A DNA stretch of 64,000 nt from JACVRW01 sp034664125 (lineage in GTDB: Bacteria; Actinomycetota; Thermoleophilia; Solirubrobacterales; Thermoleophilaceae): assembly GCA_034664125.1 (NCBI GenBank), contig JAXDIG010000041.1:1-64000 (forward strand). The letters run 5' to 3'. Under the pieces are notes generated by a model, which did no database searches, was not told the DNA's origin, and worked only from the letters and a program-made list of their open reading frames with translations. Shown piece by piece: positions 55,807-63,703 of this stretch. The first letter of the stretch is position 1. Each line of letters opens with the position of its first letter. The position numbers were made by a program, and so were the translations under genes.

Positions 55807-55913
55807 GAACGGCAGCAACCAGGGCGCCACCAAACGACTTTTGCTGCCTTTTACACCCTATAGACCGTAAAACTCAGCAAAACCGTTCGGACCACCCTTT
55901 ATTGCTGCTGTTC
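55807..55913. repeat. Nested-hairpin intergenic element, copy C
   Basis: The ends are CGCCGAAC-G-GCAGCAA (from 55803) and TTGCTGC-T-GTTCGGCG (to 55917); including the G-T pair this gives a 16-pair stem. Inside, TTTTGCTG (55839-55846) pairs with CAGCAAAA (55875-55882), and TTTTAC (55849-55854) with GTAAAA (55867-55872). The ends match copies A and B; the core is AT-rich and different. It lies in the gap between the converging pucR-like and dgcN genes. Confidence 0.7.
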
Positions 55914-55921
55914 GGCGCGTC

Positions 55922-56965
55922 CTAGAGCTCCGCGAGCACCGCGTCCAACACGCGCTCGGGCCCGAAGCGCACCACGTCGTCGGCCACCAGGCCGGTCTCG
56001 GCCTCCGCCGCGGCGATGGCCGACCGTGCCGCCCCGTCCGAGTCCAGCTCCGCGGTGTTCAGTGCCACGGCCGCCACCCGCGCCGGGCGCACCGGCCGCG
56101 CGGTGTTCTCGTACGCGTCGATCAGCTCGGGCAGCGGCGGGATCGGCAGATCGGGGTAGTTGCGCAGCGCCGTCGCGCCGGCCTTGTGCACCAGAACGAG
56201 CAGGTCGGGCGCCGAGCCGTGCAGGAGCCCGAGCGTCACCCCGGAGTAGGCGGGGTGGAAGAGGCCGCCCTGGCCCTCGACGAAGAGCAGGTCGCCGCGC
56301 TGGGCTCCCTCGTGCACGAGCCGCTCGCCCGCGCCCGCCACGTAGTCGGAGATCACGTGGTCCACGGCGATGCCCCAGCCGGCGATGGCCACGCCGGTCT
56401 GGCCGGTGGGGACGTAGACGGAGCGGCGGCCGCGCTCGCGCGCGGCGCGGTCCAGCTCCAGCGTGACGACCTTCTTGCCGATCACCGTGTCCGAGCCGAC
56501 GCTGTGAACCACCCTCACCGAGTCCGGGCGGCTGTAGGGCCCCTGGGGGACGGTCAGGTCGGCGGGCGCGGCGCGCAGGTCGCGCAGCGCGACGCCGGCG
56601 CGGGTGGCGGCGCGGCGCAGCTCCGGGTCCTCCGAGAGCTGGGTGTGCAGGCCGGCTTCGACGTGGAGCCCGGCGCCGATCGCCTCCACGAGGGTCGCGC
56701 GCCAGGCCGGGTCGAGCTTGCCGCCCGTCGGCGCCACGCCGACCAGCAGCGCCGTGGCGCCCCGCTCGATCGCCTCGCCCAGCGTCGCGACGATCGGCAC
56801 CGGGTGCAGGCTGAACGGGACCACCTCCGAGGCGGTGCGCCCGGCTTGGGTGGAGTCGATCACGGCCACCACGTCGCGCGTGCCGTAGCGGATCACGCCG
56901 TGCGCGGTCTTGCCGTTGTGAGCCGCGAACAGGCCCTCGGCGAAGATGGCGAGCTTCTCGGTCAC
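55922..56965 (-). CDS. dgcN: DUF1611 protein, probable D-glutamate N-acetyltransferase (DgcN)
   Basis: A 347-residue DUF1611 protein. The N-terminal Rossmann half has 'FAEGLFAAHNGKTAHGVIRY', 'VAVIDSTQAGRTASEVV' and 'LLVGVAPTGGKLDP'; the C-terminal P-loop-like half has 'SVGSDTVIGKKVVTLELDRA' and 'FVEGQGGLFHPAYSGVTLG'. A homologue, DgcN of Pseudoalteromonas, acetylates D-glutamate, and DgcA then racemises N-acetyl-D-glutamate; the adjacent gene here is the DgcA-type enzyme. The GTG at 56965 overlaps the dgcA stop. The assignment follows homology and context. Confidence 0.82.
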   Translation of the reverse strand: MTEKLAIFAEGLFAAHNGKTAHGVIRYGTRDVVAVIDSTQAGRTASEVVPFSLHPVPIVATLGEAIERGATALLVGVAPTGGKLDPAWRATLVEAIGAGLHVEAGLHTQLSEDPELRRAATRAGVALRDLRAAPADLTVPQGPYSRPDSVRVVHSVGSDTVIGKKVVTLELDRAARERGRRSVYVPTGQTGVAIAGWGIAVDHVISDYVAGAGERLVHEGAQRGDLLFVEGQGGLFHPAYSGVTLGLLHGSAPDLLVLVHKAGATALRNYPDLPIPPLPELIDAYENTARPVRPARVAAVALNTAELDSDGAARSAIAAAEAETGLVADDVVRFGPERVLDAVLAEL

Positions 56966-57963
56966 TGGGCCGGCTCGACCCCCAGCCCCGGCCCGTGTGA
57001 CGGCAGCACGCGCCCGTCCTCCAGCTGGAGCCCGCGGAACGGCTCGTCCGCCAGCAGCAGGTGCCCGTCCAGGTCCACCCAGTCGGCGAGCGACGCGATC
57101 TGGGCCGCCGGCGCGACGCCCAGCTGCGACTCCACCATGCAGCCGATCATGACCCGCAGCCCCAGGGCACGCGCGGCGTGCACCATGCGCACCGCCTCGC
57201 GCAGCCCCCCTGATTTCGCAAGCTTGACGTTGATCCCATCGGCATAGCCGGCCACACCCGCCACGTCGCCGAGGTCGTGGCAGCCCTCGTCCACGATCAC
57301 CGGCGGCCGCGGCGACAGCTCCCGCAGAGCGCGGAAGGATTCCAGGTCGGCGGCCGGGAACGGCTGCTCGATCAGCTCCACTCCCAGCTCGACCAGCGCC
57401 GGCACGAGCTCGCGCGCCGCCTCGAGCGTCCAACCCTCGTTCGCGTCCACGCGCAAGGGGGCGTCCGACTCGGCGCGGACCGCCTCGAGGCGCGCCAGGT
57501 CCTCCGCGCCGCCCACCTTGACCTTGAGCGCCTTGAAGGCGCGCGCCCGGCGCGCGCGGTCGCGCGTGCCCTCGAGCGTGTCGATGCCGAGCGTGTAGGA
57601 CGTGACCGGCGCCTGCCGCGACAGACCGAGCAGCCGCCAGACCGGGACGCCCAGGCGCCGGCCGACCCAGTCGTGCAGCGCCGCGTCGAGCGCCGAGCGC
57701 CCGGCGGCGTCACCGTCGAGGCCGCCCAGGATCTCCTCGAGCGCGAACGGGTCGTCGCCGAGCTGCGGAGCCGCGCCGGCGAGGAAGGCGCTCGCCGTGG
57801 CGGTGTCCTCGCCGCGGTAGTAGACCGGGGCTGCCTCGCCGCGCCCCACCGTGCCGTCGTGCTCGAGCTCGACCTGCACGACGTCCTGCTCGGTGCGCGA
57901 GCCACGGGCGATGCCGAACTCCTCGGCGAGGGCCAGCGAGACGGTGCGGGTGGCGAGCTCCAC
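56962..57963 (-). CDS. dgcA: Enolase-superfamily racemase, probable N-acetyl-D-glutamate racemase (DgcA) / dipeptide epimerase
   Basis: A 333-residue muconate lactonising enzyme-type protein. The base pair is Lys-x-Lys in 'FKALKVKVGGAED' and Lys in 'INVKLAKSGGLRE'; metal ligands are Asp in 'LRVDANEGW', Glu in 'ELIEQPFPAAD' and Asp in 'VIVDEGCHD'. Closely related proteins are L-Ala-D/L-Glu epimerases; the neighbouring DUF1611 gene points to the DgcA role in D-glutamate breakdown. GTG at 57963, with a CATTCT box 10 bases upstream. Translationally coupled to dgcN. Confidence 0.86.
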   Translation of the reverse strand: MELATRTVSLALAEEFGIARGSRTEQDVVQVELEHDGTVGRGEAAPVYYRGEDTATASAFLAGAAPQLGDDPFALEEILGGLDGDAAGRSALDAALHDWVGRRLGVPVWRLLGLSRQAPVTSYTLGIDTLEGTRDRARRARAFKALKVKVGGAEDLARLEAVRAESDAPLRVDANEGWTLEAARELVPALVELGVELIEQPFPAADLESFRALRELSPRPPVIVDEGCHDLGDVAGVAGYADGINVKLAKSGGLREAVRMVHAARALGLRVMIGCMVESQLGVAPAAQIASLADWVDLDGHLLLADEPFRGLQLEDGRVLPSHGPGLGVEPAQ

Positions 57964-57991
57964 GGCGCCGCCAAGAATGACGGCAGCGCGC

Positions 57992-60958
57992 TTAAACCGC
58001 CGCGCCGGTGTCCGCCAGCCCCTGCCGCACCGCCACCGCCGCGGCCTCGGTGCGCGAGCGCACGTCGAGCTTGGCGAGGATGCGGGAGACGTGGACGCTG
58101 GCGGTCTTCTCCGCCATGTGCAGCTCCAGGCCGATCTCGCGGTTCGTCGCGCCGTGGGCCACCAGCGCCAGCACCTGGCGCTCGCGCGGCGTCAGGCCGA
58201 AGGGGTCGTCGGGCTGCCCGTCGTCGGGGGGCGCTCCGCCCGCCGGCTCGGCCGTGTCCAGCAGGCGCAGCCGCGCTCGCGCGGCCAGAGACTCCAGCTC
58301 GGCCACCAGCCAGTCGCTGCCCAGCTCGCGCGCCGAGCGCAGCGCCTCCGAGGCCACGCCCGCCGCGGCGGTGCGCTCGTCGGCGTGGACCAGCGTCTCG
58401 GCCTGGCGCCAGCGCGCGTACACGCGCCGGTAGGGGCGGCCGAGCCCCTCCCAGGCGTCCGCGGCGGTGGACCACAGCGCGGCGTCGGCGCTCCCGAGGG
58501 CGCGACCGTGCTCGGCCTCCCCGCCGGCCAGCTCGGCGCGCTCCACCGGGCCGCCCGCCTCGGCGGTCAGGCGCAGCCGCGCGAGCTGCTCCTCGGCGCG
58601 CTTGAGCGCGATCCGCTCCGCGTTCGCGTCGCGTGTGTCGCGTGCGAGCGTTGCCGCGTCGGCCTCCACGCGCACGCCGATGCCGGCCACGCCCGCGATG
58701 CGCGCGACGTCATCGGAGCAGTACTCGATCTGGTCGAGCGCGTCGTCGACCGCCCCTCGTGCCGGGTCGATGTTGCCGCAGCGGCGCTCCAGCTCGGCGC
58801 GCATCCAGCCGTAGGCGCCCACGAACTGCGGCTCCGTCGACTCGCGCGCCGGCCGCTCCATCGCGTCCAGGTCGACGCGCGCGCTGTCGAGGTCGCCGGC
58901 GCCGAGCGCCAGGACGGCGCGTGCCATCTGCCACACGAACAGCTGGGTTCCGGAGCGCCGGCGGCTCGAGGGCGGCAGCAGCTCGTGCGCGTCGCCCCAG
59001 CGGCCCAGGTAGTACGAGAACTCGACCACGTTCATGGTGAGCCAGTCGTGCGCTCGCGTGTTCGGGGCGCTCGTCTGCAGTCCCTCGCGGGCGACCGCGA
59101 GCGCATCCTCGGTGCGACCGTTCATGTGGAGCACGTCGGCCAGGTTGATGTAGGCCGCCGTCACCTCGCGGGGGAACCCGGCGTCGCGCGCGGTGTCGAG
59201 CGCCTCGCGCAGCGCGGCGGCGCCCGCCTCGACGTCGCCCTGGTTCCCCAGCGCGGTGCCGAGCACGTTGAGCGCGCGCACCTCCACGTCGCGGTCGCCG
59301 ATCGCCCGCGCCACCTCGAGCGTCTGGCGCGACACCCGGATGCCCTCCCCGTAGCGCGACTGGAGCATGCGCGACCGGGCCAGCGCCGCCAGCAGGGCGG
59401 CGCGCTCGTGCGACTGCTCCTCGGCGGGCAGCAGCGCCAGCGCCCGGTTGACCGTCTCGATGCTCTCGTCCTGGCGGTTCAGGCTCCAGAGCGCCCGCGA
59501 GAGCCGCTCGAGCGCGCCGGCAGCGAGGCTCGGCTCGGAGCCCTCGTCGACCAGCTCGAGCGCGTGCCGCAGGAGCGTCTCCTGGCGGGCGGCGTCGCCG
59601 GCTACGTCGGCGGCGTTCGCCGCCTGCATCAGCAGGTCCACCTTGCTGAGGCCGCTCACCTGCTCGGGGTCCGGCACGCGGTCCCAGAGCCCGAGTGCGC
59701 GCTCGCGCAGTGAGAGCGCCTCGTGGAAGGCGTTGACCCGCTCGGCGGCCGCCGCGGCCCGCACCGAGGCGGCGAGCGCGGCCGGCTGGTCGCCTGCGGC
59801 GAGCCAGTGGTGCGCCACCTCGGCCGTCAGGTGCGCACGCTCGCCCTCGTGGTCGATCGCCTGCTCGAGCGTCCGCGCGATCGCGCCGTGCAGCTCCGCG
59901 CGCTCGCCCGGCAACAGGTCGTCGTAGACCACCTCGCGCAGCAGCGCGTGGCGGAAGCCGTAGCTGCCGTCCGCGTGCGCGACCACGATCTGGCTGCCGA
60001 CCGCCTCGCGCAGCCCCTCGAGCAGGTCTGCGGAGTCGAGGCCGGTCAGGCCCCGCAGCAGGTCGTCGTCCAGCGACTGGCAGGCGAGCCAGCGCAGCAC
60101 CTCCTGGGCGGCGCCCGGCAGCCGCTCGACGCGCAGCATCAGCGCGTCGCGGAGGGTCGGCGGCAGCGACCCGCGCCCGTCGAGTCCCACGGCCAGCAGC
60201 TCCTCGGTGAACAGCGGGTTGCCCTCGCTGCGCGAGTAGAGGCGCTCGACCAGCCCGGGGTCGGCGCGGCTGCCGAGGATGTCCTCGAGCTGCTCGGCCA
60301 TCTCATCGCGGCTGAGCCGCTCGAGCTCGATCAGGTGCGCCAGCGGGTCGCGCGCCAGCTCGGCCAGCAGCGGCCGCAGCGGGTGACGCCGGTGCAGCTC
60401 GTCGGAGCGGTAGGTGCCGACCACGAGCATCCGCTCCGTGCAGAGCGTGCGGGCGAGGAAGCGCACGAAGCTGCGCGTGGAGCTGTCCGCCCAGTGCAGG
60501 TCCTCGATCACGAGCAGCAGCGGCTGCTCCGCCGACATCGCGTCGAAGACGGCGAGCAGCGCCTCGAACACGCGCACCTGCTCGGCCTCGGTGCCTTCGT
60601 CGCGGGAGCCGCCGCCGAGGCCGGGGAGGATCGTGGCGAGGTCGGCGCGCTGGCTCGCGGGCAGCACGTCGAACGCGGCATCGCCCTCGCGGGCGACCCG
60701 CCGCAGCGCCCCTACGAGCGGCGCGTAGGGCAGCTCGCCCTCGCCCAGCTCGACGCAGTCGCCGCTGAGCACGCGCGCGCTCGACTCGCGCGCCGTGTGG
60801 GTCAGCTCGCCGGCGAGGCGTGACTTGCCGACTCCGGACTCGCCCGCCACGAGGGCGAGCGAGGGGGTGCCGGCGGCGCTAGCCTCGAGCGCTGCGCAGA
60901 GCTCCGCCAATTCGGCGGCTCGCCCTACGAAGCGGGTGCTCGTGACCCGGGTCGCCAT
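57992..60958 (-). CDS. Large ATP-binding LuxR-family regulator
   Basis: A 988-residue regulator of the LAL/AAA type. The ATPase domain (about 10-330) has Walker A 'GESGVGKSRLAGEL' and Walker B 'LLLVIEDLHWADSSTR'. A TPR-like solenoid spans about 360-880 ('ALNVLGTALGNQGDVEAGAA', 'INLADVLHMNGRTEDALAVA'). The C-terminal LuxR helix-turn-helix reads 'LTPRERQVLALVAHGATNRE' and 'KTASVHVSRILAKLDVRSR'. These proteins activate operons when an inducer is bound to the TPR region. ATG at 60958 matches the family start; a 54-residue longer form is possible. It stops 28 bases upstream of the dgcA start. Confidence 0.92.
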   Translation of the reverse strand: MATRVTSTRFVGRAAELAELCAALEASAAGTPSLALVAGESGVGKSRLAGELTHTARESSARVLSGDCVELGEGELPYAPLVGALRRVAREGDAAFDVLPASQRADLATILPGLGGGSRDEGTEAEQVRVFEALLAVFDAMSAEQPLLLVIEDLHWADSSTRSFVRFLARTLCTERMLVVGTYRSDELHRRHPLRPLLAELARDPLAHLIELERLSRDEMAEQLEDILGSRADPGLVERLYSRSEGNPLFTEELLAVGLDGRGSLPPTLRDALMLRVERLPGAAQEVLRWLACQSLDDDLLRGLTGLDSADLLEGLREAVGSQIVVAHADGSYGFRHALLREVVYDDLLPGERAELHGAIARTLEQAIDHEGERAHLTAEVAHHWLAAGDQPAALAASVRAAAAAERVNAFHEALSLRERALGLWDRVPDPEQVSGLSKVDLLMQAANAADVAGDAARQETLLRHALELVDEGSEPSLAAGALERLSRALWSLNRQDESIETVNRALALLPAEEQSHERAALLAALARSRMLQSRYGEGIRVSRQTLEVARAIGDRDVEVRALNVLGTALGNQGDVEAGAAALREALDTARDAGFPREVTAAYINLADVLHMNGRTEDALAVAREGLQTSAPNTRAHDWLTMNVVEFSYYLGRWGDAHELLPPSSRRRSGTQLFVWQMARAVLALGAGDLDSARVDLDAMERPARESTEPQFVGAYGWMRAELERRCGNIDPARGAVDDALDQIEYCSDDVARIAGVAGIGVRVEADAATLARDTRDANAERIALKRAEEQLARLRLTAEAGGPVERAELAGGEAEHGRALGSADAALWSTAADAWEGLGRPYRRVYARWRQAETLVHADERTAAAGVASEALRSARELGSDWLVAELESLAARARLRLLDTAEPAGGAPPDDGQPDDPFGLTPRERQVLALVAHGATNREIGLELHMAEKTASVHVSRILAKLDVRSRTEAAAVAVRQGLADTGAAV

Positions 60959-61176
60959 GCTCCGGCCATCCTCCCACTCGGCGGGAGGCGGCGGCGCGGC
61001 GGCGGTGCTCCTGGTCGCTGGTGATCTGGATGTAGACAAGCCTGGGGTCCACTGGGGGTCCTCTCGAATCGCTGACACCCTGTGAGTCTCGACCTGAGGC
61101 TCGCTTTGCACATCGGCCATACGGTGCGACCTGCGACGGCCGACCCCTTACCCTGGCGAGGGCGACCCCTTACGCC
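60959..61176. other. Divergent control region
   Basis: These 218 bases separate the LuxR-type regulator from the small Cys protein. They contain two direct copies of CGACCCCTTAC (61141-61151 and 61163-61173) just before the small gene. No other structure was recognised. Confidence 0.4.
61141..61173 (+). repeat. Direct repeat CGACCCCTTAC x2
   Basis: Two 11-base copies 22 bases apart (two helical turns), 4 bases before the ATG of the Cys-rich small protein. This spacing would suit a dimeric regulator binding on one face. Confidence 0.4.
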
Positions 61177-61341
61177 ATGGAGGCCGGACTCTGCGACACC
61201 TGCAAGCACCAGAAGCTGGTGCGGAACACGCGTGGGAGCGTGTTCTCCATGTGCCAGCGCTCAAAGGACGATCCGCGCTACCCGAAGTACCCGCGGCTGC
61301 CGGTGAAGCAGTGCCCGGGCTACGTCAGCGTGTCCCGCTGA
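61177..61341 (+). CDS. 54-residue four-cysteine small protein
   Basis: A short protein with four Cys arranged C-x2-C ... C ... C: 'GLCDTCKHQKL' (Cys 6 and 9), 'FSMCQRSKDD' and 'VKQCPGYV'. The spacing suits a zinc ribbon-like knuckle, or a metal- or DNA-binding mini-domain. 'LVRNTRGSVFS' and 'YPRLPVKQC' look like conserved core rather than random sequence. No name was recalled. It is divergent from the LuxR-type regulator, and its last 17 bases overlap the converging lipoprotein gene. Confidence 0.65.
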   Translation: MEAGLCDTCKHQKLVRNTRGSVFSMCQRSKDDPRYPKYPRLPVKQCPGYVSVSR

Positions 61342-62002
61342 CTACGGTCTTCCCGTCGTCGGCGATGCGCACGTCCGGGGCCTTGTCCGAAACCGTCCCG
61401 GTGAACTTGCCGCTTGGCGCGGCACCGCCCCCGGCGGTCACGGCCTTCGCCTTGCCGTTGAGGCCGGCGGCCACACGCCAGGCGATGTCGTAGGGGCCGG
61501 CCTTGACCGCGGTCACCTTCCACACGAACGTCTTCTCCGCGCCGGGCTTCAGGCGCCCGCACGCCCACGTGTCGACGTAGGCGGTGTCGCAGCCGAGCGG
61601 CGCGGCGTTCTTGGCCTCCGGAAAGCCGGCGATCTCGCGCTGGACCCCGTTGACCACGAACTGTGGGCGCTCGGGGTTGGCCAGGTCCGCTTCCGTGGCG
61701 TGGAAGCTGAGGCCCTTCAGCGTGACGGCCACGTTCGGCACCGCCTCGTTGCCGGAGTTGCGCACGGTGATCACGAGGGTGGAGCTTTGCGCCAGCTTCT
61801 GCTTCTTCGGGAAAGTGGCGGTGACCACCTCGACGGCGAAGTTGCCCTCGGGCTCGTCCGCGTCCTGGCGCTCGGCGCCGCCGCAGCCGGCGACGGCGAT
61901 CAGGCAGAGCAGGGCGATGCCGCCCGCGAAGCGCTTCCTCCTCGCCTCCAAGTCCGGCGAACATAGCACCGTTCGCTGTGGCGAGGGGGAGGGACATGCC
62001 AT
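61325..62002 (-). CDS. Secreted lipoprotein
   Basis: A 225-residue predicted lipoprotein. A basic stretch 'LEARRKRFAGG' leads into the hydrophobic 'IALLCLIAVAGC' with the lipobox Cys (about residue 40). The mature part is beta-rich with one CARDB-like Ig fold ('STLVITVRNSGNEAVPNVAV') and two Cys ('LGCDTAYVDTWACG') that may form a disulfide. Function unknown. ATG at 62002 has GGGGGA eight bases upstream; GTG at 61969 or TTG at 61951 would also keep the signal. It is divergent from the Mla-type permease operon. Confidence 0.72.
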   Translation of the reverse strand: MACPSPSPQRTVLCSPDLEARRKRFAGGIALLCLIAVAGCGGAERQDADEPEGNFAVEVVTATFPKKQKLAQSSTLVITVRNSGNEAVPNVAVTLKGLSFHATEADLANPERPQFVVNGVQREIAGFPEAKNAAPLGCDTAYVDTWACGRLKPGAEKTFVWKVTAVKAGPYDIAWRVAAGLNGKAKAVTAGGGAAPSGKFTGTVSDKAPDVRIADDGKTVVSGTR

Positions 62003-62035
62003 AGGCTTCGTCCCCCGAGGGAGGAGTTTTGCTTA

Positions 62036-62842
62036 GTGGTTAGAGCCGCAGCCGATCGGATCTTCCTGCCGACCAAGAGCCTGCTCGAGCAGGTGGGCGA
62101 CATGATGATCCTGACCGGCAAGACGCTGGTTTCCGCGTTGCGGCCGCCGTACCCGTACGGCACGGAGTTCGTGCAGCAGTTCCTGTTCATGCTGCGGCTC
62201 TGCTGGCTGCCGCTCACGATCTCCACGATCGCGTTCGGATACGGCGCCCCTGGGCTGCAGGCGGGCAACTTCCTCGTCCTGTTCGGGGCGATCGACCGCC
62301 TCGGCGGCTTCTTCGTGCTGGCGTCGATCCGCGAGTTCGCGCCGTTCGTCACGGCGATCATCCTGGCCGGCGTCGGCGGCACCGCGATCACCGCGGACCT
62401 CGGGGCACGCAAGATCCGCGAGGAGCTCGACGCGCTGCAGGTGCTCGGCGTGGATCCGATCAAGAACCTCGTCGTGCCGCGCTTCCTGGCGCTGATGGTC
62501 GTCACGGGCCTGTTCAACATCTACGCGCTGATCTTCGGCATCTTCGGCGGCGTGCTCGCCACGCTGACCTTCGGCGCGCCGTTAGGGCCGTTCTTCGCGA
62601 CGTTGCTCAACAACGCCTCGATCCCCGACTTATGGGGGTCTGTGCTCAAGACGACCCTGTTCGGGGCGATCATCGCCGTGGTGTCCTGTTACAAGGGCAT
62701 GACCGCCTCCGGTGGCGCCGAGGGGGTCGGCCGGGCTGTGAACCAGGGGGTCGTGATCGAGTTCCTGGGCATCTTCGCGTTCAACTACGTCTTCACACAG
62801 ACGCTGCTGGCCACCCATCCCGAGATCTCGGTGATCAAGTGA
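62036..62842 (+). CDS. MlaE/YrbE-family ABC permease (first copy)
   Basis: A 268-residue permease with about five or six helices. The family signature is 'GVGGTAITADLGARKIREEL', then 'DALQVLGVDPIKNLVVPRFL'. It forms the membrane part of an Mla/Mce-type lipid transporter, moving lipids between the membrane and outer layers. GTG at 62036 follows GAGGGAGGAG. The second permease comes 37 bases after its stop, and an ATPase gene follows that one. Confidence 0.92.
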   Translation: MVRAAADRIFLPTKSLLEQVGDMMILTGKTLVSALRPPYPYGTEFVQQFLFMLRLCWLPLTISTIAFGYGAPGLQAGNFLVLFGAIDRLGGFFVLASIREFAPFVTAIILAGVGGTAITADLGARKIREELDALQVLGVDPIKNLVVPRFLALMVVTGLFNIYALIFGIFGGVLATLTFGAPLGPFFATLLNNASIPDLWGSVLKTTLFGAIIAVVSCYKGMTASGGAEGVGRAVNQGVVIEFLGIFAFNYVFTQTLLATHPEISVIK

Positions 62843-62879
62843 GAACGAACGCTCACCTCCGCGGGAGGTTCGCTGACTG

Positions 62880-63680
62880 ATGGGCCGGACCTGGCTGAGC
62901 GTCCCGAAGGACTGGATCGCCTCGTTCGGCGACATCGCCAAGTTCTCCGCGCGCGTCGTCGCTGACGTATTCAACGGCCGCGTCCTGCGCTTCTTCGGCG
63001 AGACGCTGCGCCAGGCCGGCATCCTCATCCTCGGCTCCGCGATCGTCATCTGGGGCCTCGCCTTCATCATCGGCCTGCAGTGCGGCATCGAGGGCGCCTA
63101 CCTGAACCGCTCGATCGGCGCCCCCGCGTACTCGGGCGTGTTCTCGGCGTGGTGCGATCTCAGGGAGCTGATGCCGTACGCGTTCGGCTACATGATGTCG
63201 GCCAAGGTGGGCACCGGCCTGGTCGCGGAGATCGGCGCGATGCGCATCTCCGACGAGATCGACGCGCTCGAGGTGATGGGCATCAACTCGCTGGTCTTCC
63301 TCTGCGCCACGCGCCTGCTAGCCGCCTGGCTGGTGCTGCCGTTCGTGTACATCGCCGCCGTCGGCGCCGGCTTCTTCGCAAGCTACTTAGCCGTGGTGCA
63401 GCAGATCGGCGAGGTCAGCTCCGGCGGGTACTTCCTGATCTTCTGGATGTTCCAGAACCCGCCCGACCTTTTTTATTCCCTGATTAAGGGCATGGCCATG
63501 GCTACCGTGATCGTGCTGGTCGGCTGCTATTACGGCTATACGGCCAGCGGCGGCCCGGTCGGCGTGGGCACCGCGACGGCGAAGTCAATGGTCTTGAACA
63601 CCGTGATGGTGCACCTGGTCGGCATGGTCGGCACCCAGATCTTCTGGGGCTCCAACCCGAGAGCCCCTATCGGCGGATAG
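62880..63680 (+). CDS. MlaE/YrbE-family ABC permease (second copy)
   Basis: A 266-residue permease paralogous to the gene just upstream: 'KVGTGLVAEIGAMRISDEID', then 'ALEVMGINSLVFLCATRLL'. Paired YrbE permeases followed by an ATPase and Mce proteins are the standard actinobacterial mce arrangement (YrbEA/YrbEB). The two copies have diverged enough to form a heterodimer. The gap to the following ATPase gene is 23 bases. Confidence 0.92.
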   Translation: MGRTWLSVPKDWIASFGDIAKFSARVVADVFNGRVLRFFGETLRQAGILILGSAIVIWGLAFIIGLQCGIEGAYLNRSIGAPAYSGVFSAWCDLRELMPYAFGYMMSAKVGTGLVAEIGAMRISDEIDALEVMGINSLVFLCATRLLAAWLVLPFVYIAAVGAGFFASYLAVVQQIGEVSSGGYFLIFWMFQNPPDLFYSLIKGMAMATVIVLVGCYYGYTASGGPVGVGTATAKSMVLNTVMVHLVGMVGTQIFWGSNPRAPIGG

Positions 63681-63703
63681 ACGGAACGCAAGGAGAGCAT
63701 TTG

